A stretch of 16,186 nucleotides of DNA from Gammaproteobacteria bacterium UBA7803 (GTDB taxonomy: Bacteria > Pseudomonadota > Gammaproteobacteria > Pseudomonadales > Azotimanducaceae), in assembly GCA_002480525.1 (NCBI GenBank), contig DLCH01000026.1:44486-60671 (forward strand), written 5' to 3'. The translations under genes and the position numbers were made by a program. The notes beneath the pieces are model-generated. The model was not told where the DNA came from, ran no database searches, and saw only the letters and a list, made by a program, of their open reading frames with translations. Below, in pieces: positions 14,944 to 16,186 of the stretch (its first letter is position 1; the number at the start of each line of letters is the position of its first letter).

Positions 14944-15957
14944 TCAGGACATGCGCTTCAGCCGGCGGCTCCAGCGCTGCTTGGCGTAGCGCCGCATGTT
15001 CGACACGTTGTCGGTCTCGTCCATGATGTCCTGGCCGATGATGGTCTCCAGGATGTCCTCCATCGTGGCCAGTCCGACCCAGGTGCCGAGGTCGTCGTAG
15101 ATCAGCGCCAGGTGCTGACGCTCCCGCAGCATCTCGCCGAACACGAAGTCGATGTTGGTGGTGTCCTTCACGGTGAACGCCCGGCGGGCGCACTCGCGCA
15201 TGGTGGTGCCGTCGGCCAGGTCGAGCAGGTCCGAACGGTGGACGTAGCCGATGGGCGCGCCCTCGTCGTCGATGAGCGGGTAGCGCGAGAACGGCATGTT
15301 CAGGAACCGGGCCTTGAACTCGCCCACCGTCGTCTCCGGCGTGAGGAACTTGCTCACCGCCCGGGGCGTCATGATCTCGCTGACCTTGATCTGATGGAAC
15401 CGCAGGGTGTTCTGGATGATGCGGCGCTCGTCCTCGTCCAGGGCGCGCTGCTCGACGCCGATTTCCACCAGGGCGCTGATCTCCTCGCGCATGTCGGCTT
15501 CCTCGCCGGCGCCGATGCGCCGGGTGATCTTCTGGGACAGCCAGACGAAGGGGCGGAGCAGGGTCATCATGACGCCCAGCACACTGGGCAGGTAGGGCGC
15601 GATGTTGCGCCAGTACTTGGCGCCGATGGTCTTCGGGATGATCTCGGAGAACACCAGAATCGCCAGGGTCATGGCCCCGGAGGCCGCGCCCAGCCAGGCC
15701 TCGCCGAACAGCACCGCGACCTCGGCGCCGACGCCGGTGGCGCCGCCGGTATGGGCGATGGTGTTCAGCGTCAGGATCGCCGCCAGCGGATCGTCGATGT
15801 TCTCCTTGAGGGCCCGCAGCCGCTCGGCCAGCTTCGGCGCTTTGCCGCGCAGCGATGCGACGTAGCTGGGAGTGACCGAGAGCAGCGCCGCTTCGAGTAC
15901 CGAGCACAGGAACGAGAAGCCGATGGAAGCCGCCGCGAAGGCGATCAGTAACGACAT
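14944..15957 (-). CDS. CNNM/DUF21 membrane protein with paired CBS domains (hemolysin C/CorC-like family)
   Basis: A 337-aa inner-membrane protein of the CNNM-transporter-like family, related to CorB/YfjD and eukaryotic CNNM proteins and linked in this family to Mg2+ or divalent-cation handling. The DUF21 domain covers about residues 1-150 with hydrophobic segments at 3-27, 58-87, 93-110 and 120-140. It includes LTLNTIAHTGGATGVGAEVA and the family hallmark SEIIPKTIGAKYWRNIAPYL (S104 onward). The linker leads to a CBS pair at about 195-315, seen as VSEIMTPRAVSKFLTPETTV, FSRYPLIDDEGAPIGYVHRS and LALIYDDLGTWVGLATMEDI. The C-terminal CorC_HlyC domain present in many homologues is missing; the protein ends in a basic RRLKRMS. 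Start is the ATG at 15957, without a clear ribosome site. Confidence 0.92.
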   Translation of the reverse strand: MSLLIAFAAASIGFSFLCSVLEAALLSVTPSYVASLRGKAPKLAERLRALKENIDDPLAAILTLNTIAHTGGATGVGAEVAVLFGEAWLGAASGAMTLAILVFSEIIPKTIGAKYWRNIAPYLPSVLGVMMTLLRPFVWLSQKITRRIGAGEEADMREEISALVEIGVEQRALDEDERRIIQNTLRFHQIKVSEIMTPRAVSKFLTPETTVGEFKARFLNMPFSRYPLIDDEGAPIGYVHRSDLLDLADGTTMRECARRAFTVKDTTNIDFVFGEMLRERQHLALIYDDLGTWVGLATMEDILETIIGQDIMDETDNVSNMRRYAKQRWSRRLKRMS

Positions 15958-15985
15958 GTGGGTGGGAGCTGCTGCGTTGAGGTCG

Positions 15986-15991
15986 AGTGTA
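15986..15991 (-). promoter_or_regulatory. Possible -10 box of the CNNM gene
   Basis: TACACT on the minus strand (4 of 6 to consensus) lies 28 nt upstream of the ATG at 15957. CCCACA is 17 nt further upstream (3 of 6 to the -35). Weak but correctly spaced. Confidence 0.3.
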
Positions 15992-16024
15992 CCGTGCGGT
16001 GGGCCGGGTGTGGGAGTCGGCAGA

Positions 16025-16038
16025 ACCTGATGTCAGGT
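16025..16038. promoter_or_regulatory. Short palindrome upstream of the CNNM gene
   Basis: ACCTGA-TG-TCAGGT has perfect 6-bp arms around a 2-nt centre. It lies 68 nt before the CNNM start and just upstream of the weak promoter. It may be a regulator site; no known operator was recognised, and it is too short for a lux box. Confidence 0.3.
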
Positions 16039-16064
16039 GCGGTCGGAGGTCGGGTCGAGCCTTC

Positions 16065-16186
16065 GTAGGAGCGGCCTCCCGGCCGCGATGGGCGGCCGCG
16101 CGAGCGGCGGCGCGCATTGTCGCCAGGGCCCGGCAATCGCGGCCGGGAGGCCGCTCCCACAGGCGGAGATCGCGGCCGGGAGGCCG
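16065..16186. repeat. REP cluster with at least three arms, cut by the right window edge
   Basis: The first arm, 16065-16089, reads in the plus direction (GTAGGAGCGGCCTCCC and onward). A second arm at 16135-16161 is inverted, with one change (CTCCCACA in place of CTCCTACA). A third arm in the same direction as the second starts at 16169 and runs off the end. All contain GCGGCC-TCCC-GGCCGC or its complement. The first two arms form a doublet like that at 4073-4158, with a different spacer. The third arm makes it a longer cluster (BIME-like). Confidence 0.88.

Overview
The window is about 16 kb of very GC-rich bacterial chromosome, tightly packed with genes on both strands. The gene families present (lipoprotein-anchored RND efflux adaptor and pump, MatB-type malonyl-CoA synthetase, beta-hydroxyacid dehydrogenase, LysR regulator, secreted S9 peptidase, COG3235 membrane protein, CNNM/CBS protein) and the GTAG-type REP hairpins point to a high-GC proteobacterium, most likely a gammaproteobacterium. 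No rRNA, tRNA or other marker fixes the taxon, and I would not name a genus. I saw no phage genes, transposase, CRISPR array or RNA gene.

Layout from left to right. (1) 1-2401, minus strand: an efflux operon made of a lipoprotein periplasmic adaptor followed by an RND pump, which is cut by the left edge. A REP doublet sits at the junction and is translated as the adaptor's last residues. (2) 2530-5926, plus strand: malonyl-CoA synthetase (matB), a Cys-nucleophile alpha/beta hydrolase-like protein, and a 3-hydroxyisobutyrate-dehydrogenase-family oxidoreductase. REP material lies in both gaps. The set looks like a small-acid/CoA metabolism cluster. (3) 5967-7610: a LysR regulator divergent from a SAM-dependent methyltransferase, with a good LysR-box candidate between them. 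(4) 7752-8201: a small one-TM protein of unknown function. (5) 8359-11925: a membrane-anchored or exported amidohydrolase convergent with a secreted S9 prolyl-oligopeptidase-family peptidase. They share a strong hairpin that overlaps the peptidase stop codon. (6) 12173-12838: a COG3235-type polytopic membrane protein. (7) 12873-14360: a VOC/extradiol-dioxygenase-like protein divergent from a protein-isoaspartate methyltransferase homologue that carries an apparent signal peptide. (8) 14402-15957, minus strand: an unrecognised basic-tailed 155-aa protein with its own promoter and a 23-bp palindrome over the -10, and upstream of it a CNNM/DUF21-CBS membrane protein. (9) 15958-16186: non-coding DNA ending in a REP cluster that runs off the right edge.

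No stretch longer than about 300 bases lacks a gene. The longest gaps are 11926-12172 (divergent promoter region) and 15958-16186 (CNNM promoter region plus REP cluster). Most of the window is ordinary. The features that merit a second look are the REP family (including one fused in frame to a coding sequence), the exported isoaspartate methyltransferase, the Cys-nucleophile hydrolase lacking the usual histidine, and the palindromic operator in front of the unknown basic protein. I found no convincing new multi-gene defence or mobile system.
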